Assembly: GCF_003205875.1 (NCBI RefSeq)
Contig: NZ_PUBZ01000086.1
Coordinates: 1-64,000 of the forward strand
From: Herpetosiphon llansteffanensis
GTDB taxonomy: Bacteria; Chloroflexota; Chloroflexia; Chloroflexales; Herpetosiphonaceae
DNA length: 64,000 nucleotides
Direction of reading: 5' to 3'
Of the stretch, positions 45,807-55,514 are shown in pieces. The translations under genes and the position numbers were made by a program. Position 1 is the stretch's first letter; each line of letters opens with the position of its first letter. Below the pieces are notes generated by a model. The model made no database searches, had not been told where the DNA came from, and was given only the letters and a program-made list of their open reading frames with translations.

Positions 45807-46103
45807 ATGTCAAATCAATCACGTCCATTGGTTCGTCCGACAGAAGGTCGTGTTATGGCTGGGGTTTGTGCTGGGCTGGCTCGCTATTTCGGCATCGATC
45901 CAACCATTGTACGGGTTGCTTTGGTCATTTTCACTCTCTTCGGCGGCTCAGGGATTTTAGCCTACTTAATTGGTTGGGCGGTTATGCCTGATTATACTGG
46001 CAGACGGGCTGGTGCTCCAATTATCATTGCCTTGTTGCTCTTCGGCATTCCTTTTATGTGTTTCTTGATTTCGTTGCCATTCACACTCTTGTTTGGCAAC
46101 TAA
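45807..46103 (+). CDS. PspC-domain membrane protein
   Basis: A 98-residue protein with the PspC domain: VRPTEGRVMAGVCAGLARYF, then GIDPTIVRVALVIFTLF, and AYLIGWAVMP. In some bacteria PspC proteins take part in the envelope stress response. A second helix pair occupies residues about 75-95. ATG at 45807 has AGGAG upstream. It is divergent from the acylase gene and monocistronic. Confidence 0.92.
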   Translation: MSNQSRPLVRPTEGRVMAGVCAGLARYFGIDPTIVRVALVIFTLFGGSGILAYLIGWAVMPDYTGRRAGAPIIIALLLFGIPFMCFLISLPFTLLFGN

Positions 46104-46120
46104 AACTCGATTGTTTCGCT

Positions 46121-46150
46121 GGCGCAGTTTGAACAACTGCGCCTTTTTTT
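46121..46150 (+). terminator. Rho-independent terminator of the pspC-like gene
   Basis: GGCGCAGTT (46121-46129) pairs perfectly with AACTGCGCC (46135-46143), followed by seven T. Confidence 0.95.
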
Positions 46151-46271
46151 ATTTAACAATTGCTCCTTTTTGCCCAATTATTGCCAGTTTGGCATGGTTT
46201 TGATCGTTATTGGCGATTTCGGTTAAAATAGCATAATGCTAATGATGTGTTGGCAACGATAAGGATGAAGT

Positions 46272-47276
46272 ATGCCAGTCGTGAACTTGACTGATCGAAT
46301 AGAGCGGGCGATTGTTGCTCGCGAGAGTTTGTTTGACGAACGCCATCAAGCAGGCTTGCGCTTGTTCAATGGATTTCTTGAAGGCGAACCCAAAATTGTG
46401 ATTGATGTATATGCCACGACTGCGGTTGTGCATAACTACGCTGAGCCTGCCAAGGCTGGCGAGGCCTTGGTTGAGCAAGTGGTGGCTTGGTTGCCAACTC
46501 GCTTGCCATGGCTCGAATCGATTTTGGTGAAAACCCGTAATACCGATGATGAAACCGCCCAAAACGGGGTGTTGCGCTATGGCGAAAAGCTGGCAACCCG
46601 CGTGCGCGAGCATGGGGTTTGGTACGCGCTTGATCTGACGATGAACCGCGATTCAAGCCTCTACTTGGATACGCGTAATTTGCGCGAGTGGATTTTGGCC
46701 AACGTGGCCGATAAAACCGTGCTCAACACCTTTGCCTACACTGGCAGTTTGGGCGTGGCCGCCGTTGCGGCAGGCGCAAAACGCGTTGTACAAACCGACC
46801 GCAATCGGCGCTTTTTGAATGTTGCCAAAACCTCGCATACCTTGAACGGCTTTCCAATTAACAAGCCCGATTTTCAAACTGAAGACTTTTGGCTCCAAAT
46901 CAACAAGTTTAAGCGCAAAGAAGAGTTGTTCGATTGTGTGATCGTTGATCCGCCGATGTTTGCCGCTACTGACCATGGCGTTGTCGATTTAGCCCAAAAT
47001 TATACCAAGGTGCTGAATCGGGTGCGGCCACTGATGGAGCACAACGGCACGATTATCGCCATCAATAATGCCCTGTTTTTGAGTGGCGCTGAATATATTG
47101 AACTGCTCGAAAAAATTTGTGCCGATGGCTATGTCACGATTGATCAGTTTATTGATATTGGCCAAGATTTCACGGGCTATCCTGATACCCGCGTTGGCAA
47201 GCCAGTGACGAATCCTGCGCCGTTCAATCATTCGACCAAAATTGCGATTTTGAGAACGCGCCGCCGAGGATTTTAA
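46272..47276 (+). CDS. Class I SAM-dependent methyltransferase, RlmI/RlmK-like
   Basis: A 334-residue methyltransferase. Residues 1-120 form an N-terminal beta-rich domain, and about 120-334 a Rossmann fold with SAM-binding motif NTFAYTGSLGVAAVAAGA, an acidic end of strand 2 (QTDRNRR), and the catalytic-loop-like VIVDPPMFA. The layout (DLTMNRDSSLYLDTRNLREW before the fold) resembles RlmI and the C-terminal half of RlmKL, enzymes acting on 23S rRNA, so rRNA is the likely substrate. It is monocistronic. Confidence 0.85.
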   Translation: MPVVNLTDRIERAIVARESLFDERHQAGLRLFNGFLEGEPKIVIDVYATTAVVHNYAEPAKAGEALVEQVVAWLPTRLPWLESILVKTRNTDDETAQNGVLRYGEKLATRVREHGVWYALDLTMNRDSSLYLDTRNLREWILANVADKTVLNTFAYTGSLGVAAVAAGAKRVVQTDRNRRFLNVAKTSHTLNGFPINKPDFQTEDFWLQINKFKRKEELFDCVIVDPPMFAATDHGVVDLAQNYTKVLNRVRPLMEHNGTIIAINNALFLSGAEYIELLEKICADGYVTIDQFIDIGQDFTGYPDTRVGKPVTNPAPFNHSTKIAILRTRRRGF

Positions 47277-47280
47277 GCCA

Positions 47281-47640
47281 ATTCAAAGGGCAAAAATCAA
47301 AAGTCAAAAAAGTAGGTTTTAACTAACGCAGCGGAATGATGGCTATAGCCAATAGCCTTCTTCCTCTGCGCCTCTGCGCTAAAGAATTGATCCACGAAGG
47401 ACACGAAGGGCACGAAACCGCGAAGGTTAAGTTTTTTTGCCACAGATTGCACAGATTTTTTTGATTAGATTCTTACTAGACCCAAAGCCAATAGCCCCTA
47501 GCCATCATTCCTCTGCGCCTCTGCGTTAAAACATTGCTCCACGAATGATTTTTTTGCCACCGATTGACCCAAATTCCATTGATTCATTCCCCTATAGCCC
47601 AAAGCCAATAGCCAACAGCCCATAGCCCTAATTATGAAAA
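47281..47640. repeat. Intergenic array of degenerate short repeats
   Basis: No gene is visible. The array contains ccacgaaggacacgaagg, gccacagattgcacagatt, two ctctgcgcctctgcg blocks, and a clear heptad run near 47593-47630 (units tatagcc, caaagcc, aatagcc, aacagcc, catagcc). It shares all phrases with the arrays at 3838-4079 and 10190-10712. Confidence 0.75.
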
Positions 47641-47910
47641 TACATTAATTGGTTAAAATTGGAACCGCTATTGATCGCAATTTTAATAAATTTTTCCCTA
47701 GCAATTGCTATAACCTTGGCATATAATCGCCATGCACTTCAGTAGTACCTTAGTCATAACTTACTGCTCCGCTGCGTACTAACGAGCGGCATAGGTTGGT
47801 GATGGCGTTAAGCTCGGCTGAAGCTGTGCTGATCGTCTCCACTTAATTGGCCTCAAGAGTAATGATGCTCGGCGCAGGGTTGCTCTTCGAGAGTCTAGTA
47901 CGAGGTTTGT
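47641..47910 (+). promoter_or_regulatory. Promoter region and long leader of the giant surface protein
   Basis: A TATAAT lies at 47722-47727 without a clear -35 box. Transcription from it would give a 5' leader of about 175 bases, which holds no obvious open frame. GAGG at 47902-47905 is the likely ribosome site. Confidence 0.5.
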
Positions 47911-50900
47911 ATGCTCCAATCCCCTGATCAAGGGCGAACTTTGCAGCAGCGGGTTCGTCGTCGTGCATTGGTGCTTAATTTGGCACTTTTGTTGGCATTA
48001 TTTGTGGTTCCACTTCAACCAACAGCAGCACGCATTGCAGCACCACAGCTTCCTGAAGCCCGTTCTGCCAGCGCGCCGACTGCGGTTTGTACGGTTACCA
48101 ACACCAGCGATGCAGCATCGCCGCCAGTTGGTTCGTTGCGCGCAGCCTTGGCCAACGCAACCTGTTCGCCAATTGTGTTTGATGCAAGTTTGGCGGGCCA
48201 AACGATCACATTAACTGCTGAATTGAGCGTTGCGCGGGTGGTCGTGATCGATGGGGCCGCCGCGCCTGGCTTGAAAATCGATGGCAACAATAGCGTGCGC
48301 TTGTTCAATGTCACGGCAACGACCGCCAATCTTGCAATCTACAATTTGACCTTGCAACGTGGTAAAGCCCCAAATACGGGCATTGCCAATGGTGGCGCTG
48401 TGCTCAACCAAGGTGGCACGGTTGTGATCAGCAATACTGCTGTGCTTTCCAATACTGCTGGTACGAGCGGTAACGGCGGCGCATTACGTAACCAACGCAC
48501 CAGCGGGGTTGCTGGCGTGCTGCGGGTTTACAATAGCGTGATTATGGGTAATACTGCGCCCGCCAATGGTGGCGCATTCAGCACTAGCGGCAGTATCACC
48601 ACGATCGTCAATAGCGCTGTGTTGAGCAATACCGTCACCAGCACTTCTGGTGGCATAACCAGCGGCTCAGGTTTGGGTGCTGGGATTCACCACGTAAATA
48701 TTCAAAATCCCCCAGCCAACTTGACTACAGCAATTACCAATACCACGATTGCCTACAACCGAGGCAAGGCTGGCGCGGCAATTTACAACGATAACAATGG
48801 CATAATTGATGTCTACTACAGCACGATTGCCTACAATGCAGCCTCGAATAGCAGTGGCTCGATTGTTGGTGGGGTCGTCAACGGGGTTACCACTGCTGGT
48901 CAGCCAGGTTTACGGCTTAGTTTGTACAACACGATTGTGGCCAACAATACCCAACGCGCTGCCAACACAGCCTTGACCAGCGCCGATGTTGGGGTTGGCA
49001 CTGGCCAAACCATCACTTCAAATGGCTATAACTTGATTGAAACTGTGCCAAGCGGCGCAGTATTTAGCGGCTCAACCGCCAGCAATATTACTGGCCAAGA
49101 CCCAGCGCTTGGTGAGGTTCAAAACAATGGCGGCGGCACGCCAACCGCTGCTGTGTTGCAAAATAGCCCAGCCTATAACGCTGGCGACCCAGCCCCAATT
49201 GGCTTGCCAGCCACCGACCAACGCGGGCCTGGCTTTGTGCGCGTGCGCGAAGGTCGCTTGGATATTGGCGCATTTGAAGCCAGTAACAGCGTGCAAACCT
49301 CGCCAATTTTGGTCAGCACCAACCTCGATACCAATGATGGGGCGTGTACGACCTTCAATTGTTCGCTACGCGAAGCCATTACATTGGCCAACACCACGCC
49401 TCAAACCGATACGATTCGCTTTAATCTGCTTGGCAGCGGCGTGCGCACTATCTCGCCAACCGCAGCTTTGCCAACAATCACTGCTCCAGTGATTCTCGAT
49501 GGCTTGAGCCAAGCTGGCGCTGCCTGCAACGCTCCGGTGATCGAATTAAACGGCTCGTTGGCGGGCGCAAATGCCAATGGCCTCGATGTAACTGGCGGCA
49601 ATAGCCTTATTCGTGGCTTGGTGATCAATCGCTTTGCTGGCAACGGCGTACGTTTGGCAACCCTTGGCCGCAACACGCTTGAATGTACTTTCATCGGCAC
49701 TGATCCTTCGGGCACGGTCGATGCTGGCAATACGTTGTCGGGCGTGCGGGTCGAATCTGCCAATAACCTGATTGGCGGCAGCAGCGGCTCGAATGCGCGC
49801 AACTTAATTTCTGGCAATGATGGCGATGGGATTACGCTGGTTGCTGGAGCCAACACCACAACTATTCAAAATAATTACATTGGCACCAGCTTGAATAGCA
49901 ATGCAGCGCTTGGCAATAGCAAGAGCGGCGTGCGCATCGGTAGCGATAACAATCAAGTTGGCGGCACATTTGGTACACTGGGCAACATTATTTCTGGCAA
50001 CGTCGAACATGGCGTGCTGGTGAACGTTACCTCAGCGCCATTGGGCAACCGCATTCAAGGTAACTTTATTGGCACTAACATTGGTGCAACTCTCGATATT
50101 GGCAATAGCCAACGTGGGGTCTTTATCGATCGCAGCGCCAATACCTTGGTTGGCGGTACAACCGCTGAACGCAACGTGATCTCTGGCAACAACAGCGATG
50201 GCGTAGCAATTATCGAGGCTGGCGCAACCAACAATAAAATTTCTGGCAACTACATCGGCACCAACAATGGCGGTGGCTCGGCCTTGGGCAATAGCTCGGC
50301 TGGGGTTTATATCTTCAATGTTGGCGGCAATACGATTGGTGGCCCAACCACCGCCGAACGCAACGTGATCTCAGCTAATAGCAACGGGATTGTGATTGGC
50401 GGCGGCTCGGCGATTGGCAATATCATCAAGGGCAACTACATTGGTACAACCTTGAATGGTAATGCTGCGCTGGGCAACGTCAGCGATGGTATCAAGCTCG
50501 ACGGCGCGCGCAATACTCAAATTGGTGGCCTAACCATCGGCGAGCGCAACGTCATTTCCGGCAACGGCAATAACGGGATCAACATCTTTACTGCAAGTTC
50601 GGCAGCGAATGTGATTCAAGGGAATTACATTGGTACGAACGCCTTTGTTGCGCCTGCTAGCCCAACTGGGGTCGCCAACCAATTCAACGGCGTGCGGGTG
50701 GCTGCTGGCACCACCACAACCATCGGTGGCTCGGCCCAAGGCGCTGGCAACGTGATTGCCTTCAACGCCAAGAATGGCGTGCTGATTACCCAAGGCGCGG
50801 CAGTGGCCACGACCCAACGGATTCAGCGCAACAGCATCTTTAGCAACAATCGTTTGGGCATTGACCTTGGCCCCGATAATAATGCTAATGGCGATGGTGT

Positions 50901-53304
50901 AACCGCCAACGATACCAACGACAGCGATACTGGGCCAAACAATTTGCTCAACTATCCAATTGTTGAATCGACCAGCTCTGGTGGTGGTTTGACCCAAATT
51001 ATTGGCTCGTATATTGGCGCACCAAATGCAGCCTTGACTCTCGATTTCTATGGCCAAGGCGCGTGCGACCCAAGCAACTTTGGCGAAGGTCAAACCTACA
51101 TCGGTTCATATGCAATCAACACTGGGGCAACTGGCGCAATTTCCTACACCGCCAATTTGACCACAACCGTGGCTTTGGGCCAACGGGTGACCGCAACGGC
51201 GGTTGATGCCAGCGGCAACACCTCGGAATTCTCGCGCTGTTCGTCGGTTGGCAACTTGCCAAGCGTCAGCGTCAACGATGTAAGTGTGGTCGAAGGCAAT
51301 AGCGGCACGACCAACTTGAACTTTACCCTGAGTTTATCGGCGGTCAGTGCTAGCCCAGTCGTTGTCAGTTATGTAACCGCTGATGATACGGCGATTGCTC
51401 CAGCAGACTACACCGCCGCCAGCACTACTGCCACGATTCCAGCCAATAGCTTGAGCGTGCCAGTGACGATTGAAGTTCATGGCGATAGCCAATTTGAACT
51501 CAACGAACGCTTCTTTATCAATTTGTTGAGCGCCACCAATGCGGCAATTGGCGATGGCCAAGGCATTGGCTCAATCACTAACGACGATAGCGCGCCAACA
51601 ATCAGCGTGAATGCTGCTAGCGCTAATGAAGGCAGCGGCACACCTGGCCAAATTACCGTGCCAGTTACGCTTTCGAATGCCAGCTATTTGCCAATTAGCG
51701 TTGAATTTGTGACCACCGATGGCACGGCGAGCACTCCCAGCGACTACACCACAATCACTGGCACGCTCAATTTCGCCCCAGGCGAAACCAGCAAAACCAT
51801 CAATATTGCCGTCGTTGGCGATTTGATCGACGAGCCAAACGAAACGATCAATGTGGCGCTGAGCAACGCAGTTAACACGACGATTAGCAATGATGAAGCG
51901 ATTGCCACGATTCTCGACGACGATGCAACGCCAATCATCACGGTGGCCAATGGCGAAGTGAGCGAAGGCAACAGCGGCAGCGTAACCGTGACCCTCAACG
52001 TGAGCCTGAGCAACCCAAGCAGCAGCGTGATTACGGTTGATTATGCAACGGTCGCTGGCTCTGCAACTGCCAATGTTGATTTCACAACCAGCAATGGCTC
52101 GCTGAGCTTTGCCCCAGGCGAAACCAGCAAAACTATTGATGTACAAGTGCTTGGCGATCTGCTCGACGAAACCGATGAATCGTTCACTGTTGAGTTGAGC
52201 AACCCAAGCAATGCCACAGCTGGCAGTGCTGGTACGGTCGTGATTCTCGATGATGATACGGCTCCGTTGCTCAGCCTTGCTGCTGCGACTGTCACCGAAG
52301 GCAATACAGGCACCAAGCCTTTGACCGTTACTGCGACGCTCTCGGCAGTTAGCAGCCAAATCGTAACCGTGCATTACGCCACCTTCGACAACACCGCAAC
52401 CGCTGGCAGCGACTATACCGCCATCAGCGGAACCTTGACGATTCCCGCAGGTCAGTTGAGCCAAAACGTCTTTGTCAACGTCAATGGCGATCTGATCGAC
52501 GAAAGCAACGAAACCTTTACCATCACTGCCAGCAATCCACAAAATGCGAGCCTTGGCGTGGCCGATGCACTGGCAACGATTATCGACGACGATGGTGCGC
52601 CAACGATCAACGCCAACGCTATCAGCGTCACCGAAGGCGATGCCAACAGCGTTAATGCAACCTTCAATGTCAGCCTTTCCAACCCGAGCGCTACTGCTGT
52701 AACCGTCAATTATTCAACTTTGGCGGGCACGGCTTTGGATGGCAATGACTTTACGTCAACCGCTGGCACGCTCAGTTTTGCACCAGGCGAACTGACCAAA
52801 ACGGTAACCGTCGTCGTGCTTGGCGATCTTTTGGATGAGGCCGACGAAACCTTTACCCTCGTGCTCAGTAGCGCAACTGGCGGCGCAACCCTCGGCACTG
52901 CTGGCGCGGCCACAATTGTTGATAATGATCCAACGCCAAGCGTGGCTTTGAGCGGCCTCAACAGCGTGATTGAAGGATCTGGAATTACCACAACCGTGCA
53001 ATTCACCGTGACGCTTTCGACGGCCAGCGGTCGGGCAAGCAGTGTGCAATTAGCCACAACTGCGGGCACTGCCAGCGCAGGCAGCGACTATGTTAGCCAA
53101 AACCTGACCCTCAACTTTGCTGCTGGCGAAACCCAAAAAGTGGTCAGCATCAGCATTGTTGGCGATCGGGTGAAGGAACCAAACGAAACCTTTAGCGTTG
53201 GCTTGAGCAATCCAACCAACCTCACGCTTGGCACTGCCAGCATCGAAGTAACGATTGTCGACGACGATGAATGGCTGGTTTACTTGCCATACGTCGTGAA
53301 GTAG
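47911..53304 (+). CDS. Giant secreted surface protein with beta-helix and six Calx-beta repeats
   Basis: A 1797-residue secreted protein. A signal peptide lies at about 20-41. Residues about 57-460 and 478-1030 form two right-handed parallel beta-helix regions, the second opening with the CSLREAITLAN motif near 485 and rich in NxISGN and NYIGTN repeats. After an Ig-like segment (about 1035-1115) come six Calx-beta repeats to about 1785, each with VxEGN and a final DDD/NDD. The chain ends in WLVYLPYVVK, resembling the short C-terminal tail of many Chloroflexota secreted proteins. A role in adhesion, predation or sheath contact is inference. Confidence 0.93.
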   Translation: MLQSPDQGRTLQQRVRRRALVLNLALLLALFVVPLQPTAARIAAPQLPEARSASAPTAVCTVTNTSDAASPPVGSLRAALANATCSPIVFDASLAGQTITLTAELSVARVVVIDGAAAPGLKIDGNNSVRLFNVTATTANLAIYNLTLQRGKAPNTGIANGGAVLNQGGTVVISNTAVLSNTAGTSGNGGALRNQRTSGVAGVLRVYNSVIMGNTAPANGGAFSTSGSITTIVNSAVLSNTVTSTSGGITSGSGLGAGIHHVNIQNPPANLTTAITNTTIAYNRGKAGAAIYNDNNGIIDVYYSTIAYNAASNSSGSIVGGVVNGVTTAGQPGLRLSLYNTIVANNTQRAANTALTSADVGVGTGQTITSNGYNLIETVPSGAVFSGSTASNITGQDPALGEVQNNGGGTPTAAVLQNSPAYNAGDPAPIGLPATDQRGPGFVRVREGRLDIGAFEASNSVQTSPILVSTNLDTNDGACTTFNCSLREAITLANTTPQTDTIRFNLLGSGVRTISPTAALPTITAPVILDGLSQAGAACNAPVIELNGSLAGANANGLDVTGGNSLIRGLVINRFAGNGVRLATLGRNTLECTFIGTDPSGTVDAGNTLSGVRVESANNLIGGSSGSNARNLISGNDGDGITLVAGANTTTIQNNYIGTSLNSNAALGNSKSGVRIGSDNNQVGGTFGTLGNIISGNVEHGVLVNVTSAPLGNRIQGNFIGTNIGATLDIGNSQRGVFIDRSANTLVGGTTAERNVISGNNSDGVAIIEAGATNNKISGNYIGTNNGGGSALGNSSAGVYIFNVGGNTIGGPTTAERNVISANSNGIVIGGGSAIGNIIKGNYIGTTLNGNAALGNVSDGIKLDGARNTQIGGLTIGERNVISGNGNNGINIFTASSAANVIQGNYIGTNAFVAPASPTGVANQFNGVRVAAGTTTTIGGSAQGAGNVIAFNAKNGVLITQGAAVATTQRIQRNSIFSNNRLGIDLGPDNNANGDGVTANDTNDSDTGPNNLLNYPIVESTSSGGGLTQIIGSYIGAPNAALTLDFYGQGACDPSNFGEGQTYIGSYAINTGATGAISYTANLTTTVALGQRVTATAVDASGNTSEFSRCSSVGNLPSVSVNDVSVVEGNSGTTNLNFTLSLSAVSASPVVVSYVTADDTAIAPADYTAASTTATIPANSLSVPVTIEVHGDSQFELNERFFINLLSATNAAIGDGQGIGSITNDDSAPTISVNAASANEGSGTPGQITVPVTLSNASYLPISVEFVTTDGTASTPSDYTTITGTLNFAPGETSKTINIAVVGDLIDEPNETINVALSNAVNTTISNDEAIATILDDDATPIITVANGEVSEGNSGSVTVTLNVSLSNPSSSVITVDYATVAGSATANVDFTTSNGSLSFAPGETSKTIDVQVLGDLLDETDESFTVELSNPSNATAGSAGTVVILDDDTAPLLSLAAATVTEGNTGTKPLTVTATLSAVSSQIVTVHYATFDNTATAGSDYTAISGTLTIPAGQLSQNVFVNVNGDLIDESNETFTITASNPQNASLGVADALATIIDDDGAPTINANAISVTEGDANSVNATFNVSLSNPSATAVTVNYSTLAGTALDGNDFTSTAGTLSFAPGELTKTVTVVVLGDLLDEADETFTLVLSSATGGATLGTAGAATIVDNDPTPSVALSGLNSVIEGSGITTTVQFTVTLSTASGRASSVQLATTAGTASAGSDYVSQNLTLNFAAGETQKVVSISIVGDRVKEPNETFSVGLSNPTNLTLGTASIEVTIVDDDEWLVYLPYVVK

Positions 53305-53325
53305 GCAAATTTAGGTTTACCCCAA

Positions 53326-53360
53326 CCCCTCGCTCGGATTACGGGCGAGGGGCTTTTTTT
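53326..53360 (+). terminator. Terminator of the giant surface-protein gene
   Basis: CCCCTCGC (53326-53333) pairs with GCGAGGGG (53345-53352), then seven T from 53354. The arms are the core of the dispersed palindromic repeat seen at 10-148 and 40271-40700. Confidence 0.85.
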
Positions 53361-53501
53361 ATGCTTAAGCGTGCTACTGCGATACCAAATCCAAAACACC
53401 AAATTACAAATGTCCTTGATTTGTCATCTTCAAGGGTCGCCTTGTGGCTGGTGGCTAGCTATAGTGAAAAGCAGCAACCCATATGCCGAAGGAGGCATTC
53501 A

Positions 53502-53699
53502 ATGAAGATGATCAAAACAGGCCGCTACGAAGATGTCAGCGATTTCTCGACCGAGGCCTTGGTCTGCAAAAAATGCAATCATGAAATGCAAATCTCAGGC
53601 CCAATGCCGCATAACGCCAAATGCCATGCCTGTGGCTCAACCAACCTTGTGCGCCGCAATAATCCCAATCGCAGCAAAAATGATCAACGCGCTGCCTAA
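53502..53699 (+). CDS. Small zinc-ribbon protein
   Basis: The 65-residue product has two Cys pairs, CKKC (about 22-25) and CHAC (about 41-44), spaced as in a zinc ribbon, with a basic C-terminal tail. ATG at 53502 has AAGGAGG upstream; the longer frame starts inside the previous gene and is not credible. A terminator follows, and it lies directly before the DnaA-box region. Function unknown; nucleic-acid or ribosome binding is a guess. Confidence 0.8.
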   Translation: MKMIKTGRYEDVSDFSTEALVCKKCNHEMQISGPMPHNAKCHACGSTNLVRRNNPNRSKNDQRAA

Positions 53700-53711
53700 A
53701 CGACCATGATC

Positions 53712-53738
53712 AACGGAGACTGTAAAGTCTCCGTTTTT
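53712..53738 (+). terminator. Rho-independent terminator of the zinc-ribbon gene
   Basis: AACGGAGACT (53712-53721) pairs with AGTCTCCGTT (53726-53735), giving a run of five T at its end. Confidence 0.92.
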
Positions 53739-53744
53739 AGGCTG

Positions 53745-53887
53745 TTTTCCACAGCGTTCCACTGCTTATCAACATGCTATTCACGAGCGTTGTAGACAGT
53801 AAATAGCCCATTCTAATCAGCAGAATGCGCATGTTATTCTAGTGCTAGATCTGGTTTTCCACATATCCACAAATTTGCTTATCCACA
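53745..53887. other. DnaA-box cluster upstream of dnaA, probable oriC
   Basis: An exact TTATCCACA lies at 53879-53887. Near matches are TTTTCCACA at 53745-53753 and 53855-53863, ATATCCACA at 53863-53871 and TTATCAACA at 53766-53774. All face the same way, toward dnaA. The surrounding 53740-54040 stretch is gene-free and moderately AT-rich. The location just before dnaA fits a bacterial replication origin, or at least DnaA autoregulation. Confidence 0.75.
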
Positions 53888-54044
53888 CCCTGTTGGCAGC
53901 AGCCATGCGAGTTTGCCAAGAAACGCTACTATCCGCTATCATGCAAGCTACATTTATGCCTACATCGATACGATTTACTCTCCTGTGGGCTGATGAACTC
54001 AACGGCGAGTTGGACGACCCACCAGCACAGAGGAGCTTTTAATT

Positions 54045-55463
54045 TTGGATACAAAACAGATTTGGTTGACAACCCTCGGGACTTTGCAAAACCAAATACT
54101 TCGTTACGATTATGATACGTGGCTCAAAACTACAGCCTTGGTTTCGGTTGCCAACGATTTAGCCGTGATTGGCGCGCCGAATGTTACCACCAAGCAGGTG
54201 ATCGAAGATCGTTTTATGAGTGTGTTGCGCCGCGCTTTGGGCGAGGTTTTGGGCTATCAAGTGAATGTGCGGGTGATTATCAGCAGTGCACCTGCTGCGC
54301 CAAGCGAGCCTGCCACGCCCACGCCAGCCGAACCCAGCCAAGCAGCAGAGGTGGTCGAGCCAAGTTTTGCCAGTTTCAACCAACCTGCGCCAATGCTCAA
54401 CCAATTGCCCTTGGGCGATCCCAATCGCTCATCGGTGCTGAACCCACGCTATACCTTCTCGTCGTTTATTGTTGGTAGCTCCAACCGTTTGGCCCATGCC
54501 GCTTGTATGGCGGTGGCCGAACACCCGGCCCAAGCCTATAACCCGCTTTTTTTGTATGGCGGTGTTGGGTTGGGCAAAACCCACTTGTTGCAGGCAATTG
54601 GCAACTATGCCTTGGATCGCAATCCAGAAGTGAATGTGCTCTATGTGTCGTCGGAGAAATTCACCAACGATTTGATCAACGCCATTCGCCGCCAGCAAAC
54701 CGAAGAGTTTCGCATTCGCTATCGCAATATCGATATTTTGCTAATCGACGATATTCAATTTATCGCTGGCAAAGAAGGTACGCAAGAAGAATTTTTTCAT
54801 ACCTTCAACACCTTGCATGGCGCTGGCAAGCAAATCGTGCTCAGCTCCGATCGCCCGCCAAAAGCGATTTTGACCCTCGAAGAACGCTTACGCTCGCGCT
54901 TTGAATGGGGCTTGATTGTCGATGTGCAAAACCCTGATCTGGAAACGCGGACGGCAATTTTGCGTGCCAAAGGCGAAACCTTGCAAGTGCCAGTTTCATC
55001 CGATGTAATCGACTTCTTGGCCCAGCGCATTCAAAGCAATATTCGTGAGCTTGAAGGCTGTTTGAATCGGGTGATTGCCTATGCCAATCTTAATCGTACG
55101 CCAGTGACGGTTGAGGTTGCTTCCGCTGCCTTGGCCGATTTGCTCGATACCAGTCGGCGCAAACGGGTCACATCTGATGATATTTTTCGCGAAGTTTCGC
55201 AACATTATGGCATCGATCAACGAGCGATTCGCGGGCGTGGCCGCTCGCGCAACGTCGTATTGCCGCGCCAAGTTGTAATGTATTTGCTGCGCGAAGAGAC
55301 CGATGCTTCGCTGGTGGAAATTGGCGAATTGCTCGGCGGTCGCGACCACACCACCGTCATGCATGGCTACAACAAAATCAACGACGAACTCAACAGCGAT
55401 GCACGCTTGCGCAACGACATAACCTCACTGCGCCAACGGCTCTACGGCGAAAACGCCCGTTAA
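54045..55463 (+). CDS. dnaA: Chromosomal replication initiator protein DnaA
   Basis: Binds DnaA boxes and opens the origin. The start is TTG with GAGGAG nine bases upstream. Domain I spans about 1-80, a Pro/Ala-rich linker about 85-140, the AAA+ domain about 140-350 ([22 protein letters not shown]) and the DNA-binding domain IV ends with [14 protein letters not shown]. The 472-residue length is normal. It is not followed by dnaN, the order found in many other bacteria; the next gene is convergent. Confidence 0.98.
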   Translation: MDTKQIWLTTLGTLQNQILRYDYDTWLKTTALVSVANDLAVIGAPNVTTKQVIEDRFMSVLRRALGEVLGYQVNVRVIISSAPAAPSEPATPTPAEPSQAAEVVEPSFASFNQPAPMLNQLPLGDPNRSSVLNPRYTFSSFIVGSSNRLAHAACMAVAEHPAQAYNPLFLYGGVGLGKTHLLQAIGNYALDRNPEVNVLYVSSEKFTNDLINAIRRQQTEEFRIRYRNIDILLIDDIQFIAGKEGTQEEFFHTFNTLHGAGKQIVLSSDRPPKAILTLEERLRSRFEWGLIVDVQNPDLETRTAILRAKGETLQVPVSSDVIDFLAQRIQSNIRELEGCLNRVIAYANLNRTPVTVEVASAALADLLDTSRRKRVTSDDIFREVSQHYGIDQRAIRGRGRSRNVVLPRQVVMYLLREETDASLVEIGELLGGRDHTTVMHGYNKINDELNSDARLRNDITSLRQRLYGENAR

Positions 55464-55470
55464 ATACACA

Positions 55471-55506
55471 CAGGCCACGGTCGAGCAACCGTGGCCTGCA
55501 TTGTTT
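55471..55506. terminator. Hairpin terminator between dnaA and the M28 peptidase gene
   Basis: CAGGCCACGG (55471-55480) pairs perfectly with CCGTGGCCTG (55489-55498). The T tract is short on both strands (cattgttt rightward), but the position between convergent genes fits a shared terminator. Confidence 0.7.
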
Positions 55507-55514
55507 AATCGTGG

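Noticed and set aside
47281-47910. tRNA or other structural RNA in the gap before the giant gene
   Set aside because: I scanned for a T-arm (ggttcraatcc) and paired acceptor stem and saw none; the first part is short repeats and the second a plain leader.
51571-53069. Long antisense frames over the Calx-beta repeats
   Set aside because: They mirror the repetitive codon pattern of the surface-protein gene and have no own ribosome site or known domain.
53842-54042. Small gene inside the origin region
   Set aside because: It overlaps the DnaA boxes, has no ribosome site, and ends against the dnaA ribosome site.
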